From a virus: a stretch of DNA of 34,608 nucleotides. The stretch covers positions 1 to 34,608 of IMG/VR virus record IMGVR_UViG_3300030098_002634, one strand, 5' to 3'. Shown one piece after another: positions 9,219-18,616 of the stretch (positions within the stretch are counted from its first letter, which is position 1; the number at the start of each line of letters is the position of its first letter). The notes below the pieces were generated by a model. That model was given only the letters and a program-made list of their open reading frames with translations, was not told the DNA's origin and searched no databases. The position numbers and the translations under genes were made by a program.

Positions 9219-9583
9219 TGGCTGGGCCTCCACAAATGCAAACGCTAGCAAGACAGCGACCGCAAACGCAACAAGCACAAGAACAGGAAAGAGAGGTTGC
9301 ACCAGCTCCTAACGTATTACAGCGTGCGCCAGTATCTCAAAAAATGATGCCAAGTGCAGATCAAATGTCAGATGAAGAATTAGATTTATACGTAAAACGT
9401 CTCAGTATGAGACATAAGCGTTTATCACGAAAGTGGTGGGGATTAAGGCGTAAACATGGCAAAGACCAATGTCCTTATTGTGGTATGAATACGGGAGGTG
9501 GATTTTGCAAGATCCATCAACGTGACTACGATGAGTATCTTGGTGCTTTGTCAACCCGTCAGAACAGGAGTTTTGGACTATGA
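9218..9583 (+). CDS. Protein with Gln/Pro-rich N-terminus and C-terminal zinc knuckle
   Basis: This 121-residue protein has a strong AAAGGAGG ribosome site upstream. The first 45 residues are Gln/Pro/Ala-rich and probably disordered. The C-terminal half is basic (LSMRHKRLSRKWWGLRRKHG) and then has CPYCG and a C-x-I-H pair, giving a CCCH zinc site. The basic helix before the knuckle suggests nucleic-acid contact. No family is recognised. Confidence 0.65.
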   Translation: MAGPPQMQTLARQRPQTQQAQEQEREVAPAPNVLQRAPVSQKMMPSADQMSDEELDLYVKRLSMRHKRLSRKWWGLRRKHGKDQCPYCGMNTGGGFCKIHQRDYDEYLGALSTRQNRSFGL

Positions 9584-9690
9584 AGTGGAGAATGCCATCA
9601 TGTCCGCCACGTCCTGTTAACTTGGGACTTGAGAAGTATACTTTGCACTGCGATGGTGTAAAGCGTAAGATAAAATGGAGGAGATTATGA
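9580..9690 (+). CDS. Micro-protein, 36 residues
   Basis: It overlaps both neighbours as ATGA. It is a basic peptide with two cysteines (MKWRMPSCPPRPVN near the start). Its end carries a GGAGGA site serving the next start. Function is unknown. Confidence 0.4.
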   Translation: MKWRMPSCPPRPVNLGLEKYTLHCDGVKRKIKWRRL

Positions 9691-9776
9691 AACAATTAAA
9701 TAAACTTCTTGAAAAGGAGTATGAGATTACTGTCAATTATGTTGACAATTACGAAATATTTTGGAGGAAATTATGA
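9687..9776 (+). CDS. Micro-protein, 29 residues
   Basis: A short coupled frame (ATGA at both ends) that begins MKQLNKLLEKEYEITV. Its last codons hold TTGGAGGAAATT, the ribosome site of the next gene, so it is at least positioned for translational coupling. Function is unknown. Confidence 0.4.
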   Translation: MKQLNKLLEKEYEITVNYVDNYEIFWRKL

Positions 9777-10564
9777 GTGGATACGCAGGAAGTCCAGCAG
9801 GTTATCTTAACCCAGTGGCAGTAGACAAGATACAGCATCCAGATTACGATGCGAAGGCAGCAGAAAATATTACGATGAGGGTATGCCAATACCTATACCC
9901 CGTTTTGAAGAACTCTGTAGAGATGTTAGAAGCACTATGTAAGGAGACCGACGTTCAGGTTCCTACAGATTTAGCAGATAACATGGAGTTTCTAAAGACA
10001 GTTTACAATACTCAGATCGATTGGCATCCAAGAACAATGTATGGTGATGAGGCTGCGGAGGAGCTTAATGCTCGTCTCACCTTGCATGAGGAGTGGGCGC
10101 AAGAAGATAATTCACATCATAGCGTTTTGAACTGGCAAAACCCGTATGGCTCTGATGGCACACTCCAACAAGCTCCTGCCGTAACACAACCACCAATGAA
10201 TCCATATCAACAACCTATGGGACAAATGAATCCTTATGGACAACCTGGTATGCCAATGCAACAAGGCGGTGCAAGTATGTTTAAACCGTGGACTTGGTTT
10301 GGTGTAGGAACTGGAGCTGCTGCTGCGGCCCCTCAAGCATGGCAATTACCACCACCACAGTTAGACACATTATCTAACGGAGAACAATATTATACTGCAA
10401 ATGGAGGCGGGCCTCCACCTTTAGCAGTTCAACAAGGATATACCACATTACCAGTTGGAGGAATTGGCTGGAACATGGCAGGACAACCAATTGACATAAA
10501 CGGAATGGTTGTAGCAACTACAGGCGAGAAGTTGATGAACACGGCTTTGAGTAGGATACTATAA
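9773..10564 (+). CDS. Putative neck or minor structural protein with Pro/Gln-rich centre
   Basis: The start is set at ATG 9773, six bases after GGAGG and overlapping the previous TGA. A longer frame from TTG at 9761 is less likely. The protein has 263 residues: a helical N-terminal domain (about 20-110), a low-complexity Pro/Gln/Met/Gly stretch (about 130-170), a six-residue Ala run, and a Gly/Pro-rich C-terminal part. It immediately precedes the head-tail connector and overlaps it (TAATG), so a head-neck or accessory structural role is inferred. Confidence 0.6.
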   Translation: MSGYAGSPAGYLNPVAVDKIQHPDYDAKAAENITMRVCQYLYPVLKNSVEMLEALCKETDVQVPTDLADNMEFLKTVYNTQIDWHPRTMYGDEAAEELNARLTLHEEWAQEDNSHHSVLNWQNPYGSDGTLQQAPAVTQPPMNPYQQPMGQMNPYGQPGMPMQQGGASMFKPWTWFGVGTGAAAAAPQAWQLPPPQLDTLSNGEQYYTANGGGPPPLAVQQGYTTLPVGGIGWNMAGQPIDINGMVVATTGEKLMNTALSRIL

Positions 10565-11322
10565 TGGTAGCTTATTGCACAGCTAATCAAGTATCAGCTT
10601 TTTTACAGGTTGCAGATTTTAGTGGAAGCACTACACCTACGACCTCTGACGTAGAATCATTTATTGAAATGGCAGAGGAACGTATTGACCAGATGACTGA
10701 ACACGCATGGGCTACAGCAAGAGCTAAGAGTGTTACGGAAGAAAGGGTAAGAATACAGAGAGTAAGATCAAATGTAGTGAATACAAGGGGTAGAATACAG
10801 TTAGAGCATTTTCCTATTCTATCTTTTTCACAGCACGCAACTCCTACTTTATCTCAGACTAATGGAAACATTAAGCTATGGAATGGTAGCAAATATTTAG
10901 ATTATTTAGACTCTGATGAAAGTAAAGATATGGGAAGTTCTGTTACTGACGTAGTTAGCAAAGATTTCTGGGCCGACACAGAGAGAGGATTAATATACAT
11001 TAACAATTACTCAACATTTAATATGGTAAACAGTAGCCCAGCAGGAGTTGATGGATATGTCAGTTATAAGTATGCTACAGCATCTACTCCAGATGATATA
11101 AAATTAGCAACTATTTATCTAACTTCAGCTATGATTGCAATGAATGATGATTTAAATTTAATGCAGGAAGGCGATGATTCTATGGATAACGCTTCAAGAT
11201 CTCAAAAGTTTGAAGATATGGCTCTTAAGATATTAAAGGATAACAAGCGTATTGGTAGAAAATTGATAATGGCTACTGGAGTAGGTGGCTTTGGAATTGG
11301 GAGGGTTGCAGCAGATTACTAA
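10564..11322 (+). CDS. Head-tail connector (adaptor) protein
   Basis: This 252-residue protein has an N-terminal helical segment (TANQVSAFLQV, then DVESFIEMAEERIDQM) resembling the gp6/gp15 adaptor family that docks below the portal. The middle is beta-rich, with conserved spacing to a C-terminal helix bundle. The following genes are tail completion and tail tube, the canonical neck order. Adaptors form a ring that joins portal and tail. The assignment rests on N-terminal pattern and position. Confidence 0.65.
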   Translation: MVAYCTANQVSAFLQVADFSGSTTPTTSDVESFIEMAEERIDQMTEHAWATARAKSVTEERVRIQRVRSNVVNTRGRIQLEHFPILSFSQHATPTLSQTNGNIKLWNGSKYLDYLDSDESKDMGSSVTDVVSKDFWADTERGLIYINNYSTFNMVNSSPAGVDGYVSYKYATASTPDDIKLATIYLTSAMIAMNDDLNLMQEGDDSMDNASRSQKFEDMALKILKDNKRIGRKLIMATGVGGFGIGRVAADY

Positions 11323-11783
11323 TGGCTGTAACCTATGCATCAGTTAACGACCCTGTGGCAACAGTGGTTTCTGTATTATCAGACAATTGGGCGCAAGTAG
11401 CATCAAATGTAGATAGTACAACGCCAACAATAGATGAGTCCTGGGATATGGGCAAAAAGAATTTAAAAAATGGAGATTTAATTCGTTGTTACGAAGTAGC
11501 AGCAAATCACGACTTTTTAGGAATAGGCGATGGAGTAGACAAAGGAACTGCTAGAGTTTCTATAGATATATCCACATCGGTAAGTAGGTCAAGACTAAGA
11601 AAGCTTTATTCAGGAGTTGTAAGTATTATTAGAGGCGCAAGGGCAGGAAACTCCTCTACTGCCCTACACGCCAACTACGCAGATGTAAAACTGCTTTCTA
11701 GGATAGACCAGTCTGATAAAAACAGGCGATGGTATCGTTACGTTCTCGATTGTGAAATAACAAGTTACGAGGCGGTGGTATAA
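11322..11783 (+). CDS. Tail completion / tail terminator candidate
   Basis: This 153-residue protein lies between the connector and the tail tube gene, with one-base overlaps on both sides. Its layout (N-terminal helix around ATVVSVLSDNW, a strand with ARVSIDISTSVSRSRLRKLY, and a C-terminal CEITSYEAVV strand) matches tail terminator proteins that cap the tail tube. The call is positional plus general fold texture. Confidence 0.6.
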   Translation: MAVTYASVNDPVATVVSVLSDNWAQVASNVDSTTPTIDESWDMGKKNLKNGDLIRCYEVAANHDFLGIGDGVDKGTARVSIDISTSVSRSRLRKLYSGVVSIIRGARAGNSSTALHANYADVKLLSRIDQSDKNRRWYRYVLDCEITSYEAVV

Positions 11784-13114
11784 TGGTAAAACTAACACAG
11801 AATATAGAAGCAGCTTTTCAAGCTGAGAGAACGGCAGGAGCTGGTGATTCTTATGGAGACCCTACTCCTGATTCAGCTCTAGTGCATTTAGGATTATTGG
11901 ATACGTTTGATCCGAGGTCAGTAGAGATGAACATAACACCTGTAGCATCCATAGGGCAATCCACAGAAGGATTCCATGCTTCAGGCCCAATAGCAGTAAA
12001 TGTTCCAATAAAGGTAGCTGCACAAGGAACGTCTACAGGTTGGCAAGAGCTAATTGGTAGAGCAATAGGTGGAGCAACTGGCACAGGAATTAGCACACCC
12101 ACTCCACATTGTTTAAGTAATACAATAGACAGTATGTCATTATTAGTAAGAGATAATTCAAACAATCAATATACATTAGCAACAGGTGTAGTTCCTAATG
12201 AAGTTACATTAGAAGCAGATTATACTACTGGTGGATATATTACAGTAGACGCAGCTTGCACTGCTTTTTTTACAGAAGATAGTGATAATGCTAATTTTGC
12301 AGAATCAGAAGAATTTTTAAATGACAACTTTTCTTCGTCAACTTTTCCAGCGGCACCAACAGCAGACCCTTTACTTCCAACAGATTTATCTGTTACAGTA
12401 GGACTTGCAGCAGCAACTAATAAATTAGTTGTAGATGGCTCAGCAGCAAGTTATATTGAAGTAGGTGAAAAATACATGAGAGTTTATTCAGGAGAAGATA
12501 CTTTGTCTAATGCTCATGGAGATGGAGTTATAGAATTAGCATCTGGAACAGATACACAAAATACTACAGAAGGTGTAAAAGATTTAATTCATGCAGCATC
12601 AGGGTTTACTTGTACGCGTGGTGGTAGTTCTGTAAGTTCCGTCGATCTGCTAAAAGGAATATATAATGTAGAAAATGCTTCTTCGGAAATATTTGCTGTA
12701 GATAACATGACTACTACTTTTGATAATCTTAAGACAGTTAAGCTAATGATAAAAAATAACAATGTTCCTGTTCCTGGTAAAACAACTAGGAACTCTGTAA
12801 CAAAATGGCTAACCAATAATTCAATAAGCAGAGGATTAGCCGATGTAACATTGGAAATATCAATGGCTGCTGAAGATGAAACTTGGTATGATAAATATGT
12901 GGCTGGCACTACGATCCCACTAATTAGGTTAGATTTTGGTGCATCTTACGGTTCAATCGCTTTAACTAACGGAACAATAACTGCTTTCTCTAGGCCAATG
13001 TCTGGAGCTGGTGAGATAGTAGATACAATGACTATCAAATTCCGTGGAGCAGGCGATTACAAAAACTATAGTGCATTTGCAATAAGCGCAGATTGGACAC
13101 TTAACACAACTTAG
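11783..13114 (+). CDS. Major tail (tube) protein
   Basis: This 443-residue protein is placed directly before the chaperone and tape measure genes, the usual location for the tube subunit. It opens with a loop (AAFQAERTAGAGDSYGDPTP), then beta-strands, and closes with a long strand set (DTMTIKFRGAGDYKNYSA) typical of tail tube folds. An inserted region around residues 150-290 explains its size above the usual 200-300 residues. It should polymerise around the tape measure. Confidence 0.7.
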   Translation: MVKLTQNIEAAFQAERTAGAGDSYGDPTPDSALVHLGLLDTFDPRSVEMNITPVASIGQSTEGFHASGPIAVNVPIKVAAQGTSTGWQELIGRAIGGATGTGISTPTPHCLSNTIDSMSLLVRDNSNNQYTLATGVVPNEVTLEADYTTGGYITVDAACTAFFTEDSDNANFAESEEFLNDNFSSSTFPAAPTADPLLPTDLSVTVGLAAATNKLVVDGSAASYIEVGEKYMRVYSGEDTLSNAHGDGVIELASGTDTQNTTEGVKDLIHAASGFTCTRGGSSVSSVDLLKGIYNVENASSEIFAVDNMTTTFDNLKTVKLMIKNNNVPVPGKTTRNSVTKWLTNNSISRGLADVTLEISMAAEDETWYDKYVAGTTIPLIRLDFGASYGSIALTNGTITAFSRPMSGAGEIVDTMTIKFRGAGDYKNYSAFAISADWTLNTT

Positions 13115-13123
13115 GTAGGTTAA

Positions 13124-13696
13124 ATGGTAAAGGTCAAAGGTCAAATCGACACGCCCCTAATTGACATGAGTCATATCCGAGAGGAGTATTGGCAGAGAAA
13201 AGAAGTATTCTTACCATCAGTAGCTAAGTTTATGCCTAAGAAGAAGGTGTGGTTTGGTCTTAAAGAAGTAGAACAGAAACCTATGATTGTTTTACGTAGA
13301 TTATCTGAAGAAGAGTGGAGATCAATAAATGAGAGATTTTGGAAAACAAAGGAGAACATGGCTAAAGATTTGCCATTGTTACGTAAGTTGTATGAAAAAT
13401 CTGCAAAAGGTTTAACATTAAAAGCAGAAGAAATTAAGGTTCTTAATAATGCACAAAATCAATCAATGCCTATTTACATTGGAATGCTAGAACTTATGAT
13501 TGAAGAGCCTAAGATGAATTATGAAGACGTTAGATTGTTAGTAGATGCTTTAGATGATTATGATAGAGATACACTAATATCTTATGTAAACTCATTGACA
13601 TCTGAAAAAGCTAGTATTGCTCAGAAAATTAACCAAGAAAGGTTAGAAGAATTAAATCAAATGCAGAGCCAAATAAGTGCGGAGTTGGGTGTATAA
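13124..13696 (+). CDS. Tail assembly chaperone candidate
   Basis: This 190-residue, helix-rich and charged protein sits exactly between tail tube and tape measure, where tail assembly chaperones occur. It has long amphipathic helices at the C-terminus (KINQERLEELNQMQSQISAE). I see no second frameshifted product of the lambda G/GT type. The next gene starts at TAATG overlap instead. Function by position. Confidence 0.55.
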   Translation: MVKVKGQIDTPLIDMSHIREEYWQRKEVFLPSVAKFMPKKKVWFGLKEVEQKPMIVLRRLSEEEWRSINERFWKTKENMAKDLPLLRKLYEKSAKGLTLKAEEIKVLNNAQNQSMPIYIGMLELMIEEPKMNYEDVRLLVDALDDYDRDTLISYVNSLTSEKASIAQKINQERLEELNQMQSQISAELGV

Positions 13697-14370
13697 TGGT
13701 CCAAGTAGATGAATTGGGAATAATATTAGAAGCAGACCCTACTGGTTTAGAAGAAGGTTTAGATAGGGCAAATCAAAAAACTAAAGAGTTTGAAGATAGT
13801 CAAGCAGCAGCAAGTTTAGCAATGATGGAATCTTTAGCTAAACAAGAAGCGTTAGTTAGTAGTTTAAATCAGATATCTGGTGGTTATGCTAAAACGGTTG
13901 CAGCAGCTCAAGAGTTAAATCTTATAAATGAAGAACAAGCTAAGTCTGCAAATAAAGTAAGATTTGCTTTTGAATTAGTAGCAGGGCCATTAGAAGTTGC
14001 AATAGCTTTACAGAAATTAAGCACAGTTGTTTCTTTGGCTAGTGTAAAAGCTAAGATCTTAGAATCTAGCGTTGTAACTGGAACGGCAGCAGCTTGGACA
14101 AAATTAAATCTAGCTATAGCTGCAAATCCAATTGGTGCAATTATAATAGGCGTAATCTTGCTTGTAGTGGCGTTAGTTGCTCTTGAACGAAAGTTTGGAT
14201 TAGTTACTAAGGCTGTAGATGCGCTAGGAAAAATATTTGAAATGTTAGGACAAAAGGTAGATAAGGTAATGGATTCGATTAAAGGCGTTACGTCGGCGGC
14301 GGCAGAGTTAGGTGATGCTTTAACCTTCGGCCCTATTAGTGGGTTGATGAATGTATTAGGAGGTAGATAA
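13696..14370 (+). CDS. Tape measure protein, unusually short
   Basis: This protein has only 224 residues. The N-terminal part is helical with coiled-coil tendency (about 15-85). Residues about 136-168 hold the hallmark hydrophobic segment NLAIAANPIGAIIIGVILL, a motif seen in many tailed-virus tape measures. Tape length sets tail length at about 1.5 angstrom per residue, so about 34 nm is expected if the whole chain is extended (inference). Tube and baseplate genes flank it in the canonical order. Confidence 0.7.
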   Translation: MVQVDELGIILEADPTGLEEGLDRANQKTKEFEDSQAAASLAMMESLAKQEALVSSLNQISGGYAKTVAAAQELNLINEEQAKSANKVRFAFELVAGPLEVAIALQKLSTVVSLASVKAKILESSVVTGTAAAWTKLNLAIAANPIGAIIIGVILLVVALVALERKFGLVTKAVDALGKIFEMLGQKVDKVMDSIKGVTSAAAELGDALTFGPISGLMNVLGGR

Positions 14371-17300
14371 TGTCTGTTACAGTTCCTATTAGTAGAGGTG
14401 ATTTAGAGCTTGTTGAAATAGATAGTGGTAATGAAACACAATGTCGCAGTTTTTCTACTGTGGCAGTTGATGGCATTTTTAATGTAAGGTCAATTCCTTT
14501 ATCTGGTAATGAAAGAACAAAAGCTTGTTTTTTTCAATTTACAATACCTTCAAGAGAAGAATTGATTAGAGCTGGTAATGCATTAACTTCTAAACATTAT
14601 ATTAACAATATGACATTTCATGTAAATGTTTCTACAGGAGGAGATAATTTTTTAATATATAAAGTAAAATCAGCTTACGAAAATATTAATTTTGGCCAAG
14701 CTAGTTATTATTCTTTTACTCAAGAGGGGCAAGCTAGCGCTAATAAAACTTGGACTCCAGATCATTTTCACGCTGTAGACTCTGCTGTTCTACCAAATGC
14801 AGAAGCTCATCTTGGGGTTACTGCGGTAAAGTCTCCCGTTGAAGGCGATTATATTTCTGTAACAGGTGCAAGTAGTACTGGGCCTAAAAGTTTAAACATT
14901 TCTGCGTCGGCTGTAAAAAAATACGGTTGGACATTTGGAAGTAAAGTAACTTTAGCTTTGTATAATGAAGATGAAGATAATATAGCTTTTTCTGTAGAAA
15001 GCACAGCAATTAATCTTATTTGTTATAACTCGCCACCAGATGCAGCTACGCTTACTACTACACCAGCAGCAGATGGAGTTAGTGCAAACTTAACTGTAGG
15101 TTTACCAAACGATGATTCAATAAATGAATATTATTATGTTACAGCTAGTTCAGGAAGTCAAGCTGCATCAGGAACTAAACGTTATGAACAAAATTCTTTA
15201 GGAATTAAAACAATTAATACAAACGAATTGTCAACAACCTGGAATCATGGTGCTAATTTTTACGTAAGAGTATTTACAGAAAATACAGATTATACAACGA
15301 CAGCAGCAACAGCGGGAGAAGAAATTTTATTATTTAGGCCACAAGTTTCAACTGCGGTTCTTTATACTGATTCAGCATTATCTTCAGCAGTTCCAGCGGA
15401 TGCAGAAAATATAACGCTTGGACAAAAGGTATATCTCAAAGTTACTAATGCAGCAGTATCAACGCCAACAGGAAATAAGTTTACTAAGATTAGAGTTAAC
15501 TGGGATTCTGGTAGTAGCGATACTGATGAAGATTATAGTGTTTACGAAATGCAAGATCTTGCTCCCGTTTTAAACAATGGCTCTAACACAGTAATATCTC
15601 ATCGTTATCATTCTGGTGGAGAAAAGACTGTTAAGGTGCAAGTAGAAGATGAAAATGGATTTAGGTCTGACAAAGCAAACATTACTGGCGAGATGCCGCA
15701 TCCTAAGTTGGGTCAACCTACTTCGGTTTTATCTACATCCTCTACAAGAGTTACTCAAGCTAAGTATGGGGATCGAACAACAGCAGTTACTTTGTCAGCT
15801 CAACAGTCTTTATCAAGTGGTTCAGGAACAACGTTAGAAGGATATGGTTGGGGATATACGGCAGTCGCAGCTAATACAATAGTTACATCTAATGCTTTAG
15901 AAAACGATAACAGTGTATTTGATGATAGTACTAAACGTGTTAAAATTGGTGCGTTGTCTGCGGTTGATATGGGCGATACTGTTTTCAAGATATTTGGTTT
16001 GGCTAGTTTTAGAAGTAACGGAGTAAGTGTAGGAGATAATGATACAACTAATTTTGACCATTATGCATATACTTCAGCTACAGCATCACCAGGTTCTTTT
16101 GATATAGATGCTAGACCTAATATTGGTAACGCTGCTGTAGATTCAGGTGGCAATGAAATTCATTTTAAAGAAATTGAATGTGTAGTATGTATTACTAAAG
16201 ATGGAAGTGAAAATGGTCAACAATATGATGCATCAAGGTTTATTTTAGTAACGCACGAAAGTGACACAACAGGTTCAGTTAATAGTCCAATAAACACAAA
16301 CTTACGTTATGGCAGTAATGTGGCTGCAACTTTAACAGACTCTCTTGATAACACAGATGAAGCTTTAGACGTAGGTGAAATTCTATTAGATAGAAATGCT
16401 AGTAACGTGGCTAAAGGAGACGTTATTAGAGTTAACAATGAAGATATGCTCGTGCATCACGAAAGCGGTCTTACAATTCGCCTTCGTAGAGGTTATAACA
16501 ACACAGCAGATATAGCTCACGATACTGGGGCAGATATACATCGTTATAATCTTGGTGCAAGATACAAATGGGGCGGTCTTGGTTTTGTTAGAGGCGGTGC
16601 AGGTACTTATGTAGATTTCTTGTCATCAAATGGAATTAGTATAGCAAGTACTAATGTATTGCACTCATCTTCAGATCAACTATGTTGGATGGACAATGGT
16701 TTCTATGTTGGTGACATTGTAAAAGCAGCAGCATTGACTGGCGACAATGGAACTTTTGAATCACCTAAATATTACAAGATTGCATCTTTTACAGCGTCAG
16801 GCAATTATTATCCAGTTATTAATATAGAAACTGACCCTGCAAATTTGTCAGTAGAAGAACGAACGTATGTGTCTACTTCAACTACAGCAGATACGGACGA
16901 AACGGGAGTGGATGTAGTGCTTTATGATGCCTACAAAAAACCAAGCATTACCGCAGCCATTTACAATTCTGATGGCAATGATGATACCGTTACATTTTAC
17001 TGTGGTGTATTTGATAGTGAGCAACGATTGTTTACAAGTAACACTAGTAATAATTATAGTACAACTCCAGCAGCAGGTGGTAAGGGCGTAGGTTTGTTTG
17101 GATATTGGTCTGAATCTACGCAAGAAGTAAGAGCTGTGTCACCAAATACGCTTGATCTTGATACGTTAGCTGATGCTAAGAATATTGCAATAGAAAAAGT
17201 AACGCTTTCACGTAGTGGAGGAATTTCTGCGCAAATGCCTCTTGGTATCCGCAGGTATCCTGTTGGAGTTAGTAGAACTAAATTGGGCATTCCTAAAGTG

Positions 17301-17534
17301 ACGTTACAAGCTAAAGCTTTGGATCAAACAGGCTACAGAGCTTTGTTTAGTTTAGTTGAAGGAAACCGTTACGATTATGCTTTCTTAGATAGTAAAAAGC
17401 TTGACTCTCCTACAACATCTTATCGTTCATTACGCATGAGAGTAGAATCTGGAAATATAACTAAAGATACTGCTGACCCTAATGTTTACAATGCTTCGAT
17501 AACGTTTATTGTTCTTGGAGAGGAAGTTAGTTAA
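14370..17534 (+). CDS. Large tail/baseplate protein with PKD-like domain
   Basis: This 1054-residue, beta-rich protein starts at ATG overlapping the tape measure stop. The N-terminus (about 1-220) looks like a distal-tail or baseplate domain. A PKD-like segment is visible near residues 340-435, with GGEKTVKVQVEDENG as its terminal strands. The last 100 residues again look like a tail-fold domain, including an FLD/YAFLDS strand. It follows the tape measure and precedes the hub, so it should form the tail tip and perhaps bind the host. PKD domains are common in archaeal surface proteins and may aid adhesion. Confidence 0.65.
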   Translation: MSVTVPISRGDLELVEIDSGNETQCRSFSTVAVDGIFNVRSIPLSGNERTKACFFQFTIPSREELIRAGNALTSKHYINNMTFHVNVSTGGDNFLIYKVKSAYENINFGQASYYSFTQEGQASANKTWTPDHFHAVDSAVLPNAEAHLGVTAVKSPVEGDYISVTGASSTGPKSLNISASAVKKYGWTFGSKVTLALYNEDEDNIAFSVESTAINLICYNSPPDAATLTTTPAADGVSANLTVGLPNDDSINEYYYVTASSGSQAASGTKRYEQNSLGIKTINTNELSTTWNHGANFYVRVFTENTDYTTTAATAGEEILLFRPQVSTAVLYTDSALSSAVPADAENITLGQKVYLKVTNAAVSTPTGNKFTKIRVNWDSGSSDTDEDYSVYEMQDLAPVLNNGSNTVISHRYHSGGEKTVKVQVEDENGFRSDKANITGEMPHPKLGQPTSVLSTSSTRVTQAKYGDRTTAVTLSAQQSLSSGSGTTLEGYGWGYTAVAANTIVTSNALENDNSVFDDSTKRVKIGALSAVDMGDTVFKIFGLASFRSNGVSVGDNDTTNFDHYAYTSATASPGSFDIDARPNIGNAAVDSGGNEIHFKEIECVVCITKDGSENGQQYDASRFILVTHESDTTGSVNSPINTNLRYGSNVAATLTDSLDNTDEALDVGEILLDRNASNVAKGDVIRVNNEDMLVHHESGLTIRLRRGYNNTADIAHDTGADIHRYNLGARYKWGGLGFVRGGAGTYVDFLSSNGISIASTNVLHSSSDQLCWMDNGFYVGDIVKAAALTGDNGTFESPKYYKIASFTASGNYYPVINIETDPANLSVEERTYVSTSTTADTDETGVDVVLYDAYKKPSITAAIYNSDGNDDTVTFYCGVFDSEQRLFTSNTSNNYSTTPAAGGKGVGLFGYWSESTQEVRAVSPNTLDLDTLADAKNIAIEKVTLSRSGGISAQMPLGIRRYPVGVSRTKLGIPKVTLQAKALDQTGYRALFSLVEGNRYDYAFLDSKKLDSPTTSYRSLRMRVESGNITKDTADPNVYNASITFIVLGEEVS

Positions 17535-18616
17535 TGCCTCTTATTGAAAGCACAATATCGGCAGATGCGCTTGATATTGAGGCTACGATTGATGGTAATC
17601 AATTTTTAACTATTAGTAAGATATTATACAAATCAGCAGTTAATGAACCTCGTTCAGTTACTCTTCAAATATCAGATAAAGAATCATTGTTAAAAGCTAG
17701 GCTTGGAGCTGAGTTAGTTATTACCGCAGGTAGAGGAAATGCAATACACAATTTAGAATTTAAAGGAATTGTTAAAGTAATCAAACCAGGTAATCAAACA
17801 CACACTATTGTAGCATTAGATAGGATTACTAGTTTAGCAACATCAGAATATGTTTTCTATAAAAACTCGGATTTAATTGGAGAAGATTTATATTATTTAA
17901 TTGTAGATGCAGCAGATTATAGAGATATAAATGTTACAAATGCATTAGGTGGCTCTGGAATTATAGCTACTAAAGAAATGAACTTAGGAGGTTTACAAAA
18001 GCGTAAAGACTTTATTGACAAATGCATGGAATATATGATCAAATCTTATGATGATAGTTTTCATAAAAAAACAGATTTCTTAAGATACAATTACGCAATA
18101 CGTTCAGGTAATTTGTTTGATTTGTATTTAACAGATTACAAAAGGATTGATGCGCAACCAGTTCTTACAATAAAAGAAGATAACGCTAACATAACTGGTG
18201 AAGGTATTGTAGCGCAGATCGACACAACTAGATTGTATAATTCTGTAACTGCACAAAGTAAAAGCGATTCAACGTTATTTGAAACTGTAAGTGATGAATC
18301 TAGCATAAAGCGTTACGGCCCTAATTCTACATTAATAACAGTAGATACTACAAATAGAGATAAATTAGAAGATGCTGCGTATGATGTTCTTCAAGCATTT
18401 TCTACTCCAACATATAGTTATACAATAACAATGCATAATTCAGAATGGTTAGGGTTAGGTGATTTGATAGCATTAGATGTTCCAATGTTAGAGAAAGATA
18501 TTGTTTTACCAGTTGTAGCTTATGAGACAGAGTTAGGTAATACGATTGTAACTAAGTTAACAGTAGGAGAACCTACGCTAACACTGAAAGACTTTGTAAG
18601 ACAACTACAACTTTAG
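17534..18616 (+). CDS. Baseplate hub / tail-tip protein candidate
   Basis: This 360-residue protein is the last of the rightward tail block. The pattern of an N-terminal strand domain (LTISKILYKSAVNEPRSVTL), a middle helical/strand domain with KRKDFIDKCMEYM, and a C-terminal domain with SYTITMHNSEWLGLGDLIAL resembles the hub family (gp27 / late-control-D-like) of tailed viruses. It overlaps by four bases the 3' end of the convergent leftward gene, so the two operons meet tail to tail with no spacer. Confidence 0.6.
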   Translation: MPLIESTISADALDIEATIDGNQFLTISKILYKSAVNEPRSVTLQISDKESLLKARLGAELVITAGRGNAIHNLEFKGIVKVIKPGNQTHTIVALDRITSLATSEYVFYKNSDLIGEDLYYLIVDAADYRDINVTNALGGSGIIATKEMNLGGLQKRKDFIDKCMEYMIKSYDDSFHKKTDFLRYNYAIRSGNLFDLYLTDYKRIDAQPVLTIKEDNANITGEGIVAQIDTTRLYNSVTAQSKSDSTLFETVSDESSIKRYGPNSTLITVDTTNRDKLEDAAYDVLQAFSTPTYSYTITMHNSEWLGLGDLIALDVPMLEKDIVLPVVAYETELGNTIVTKLTVGEPTLTLKDFVRQLQL

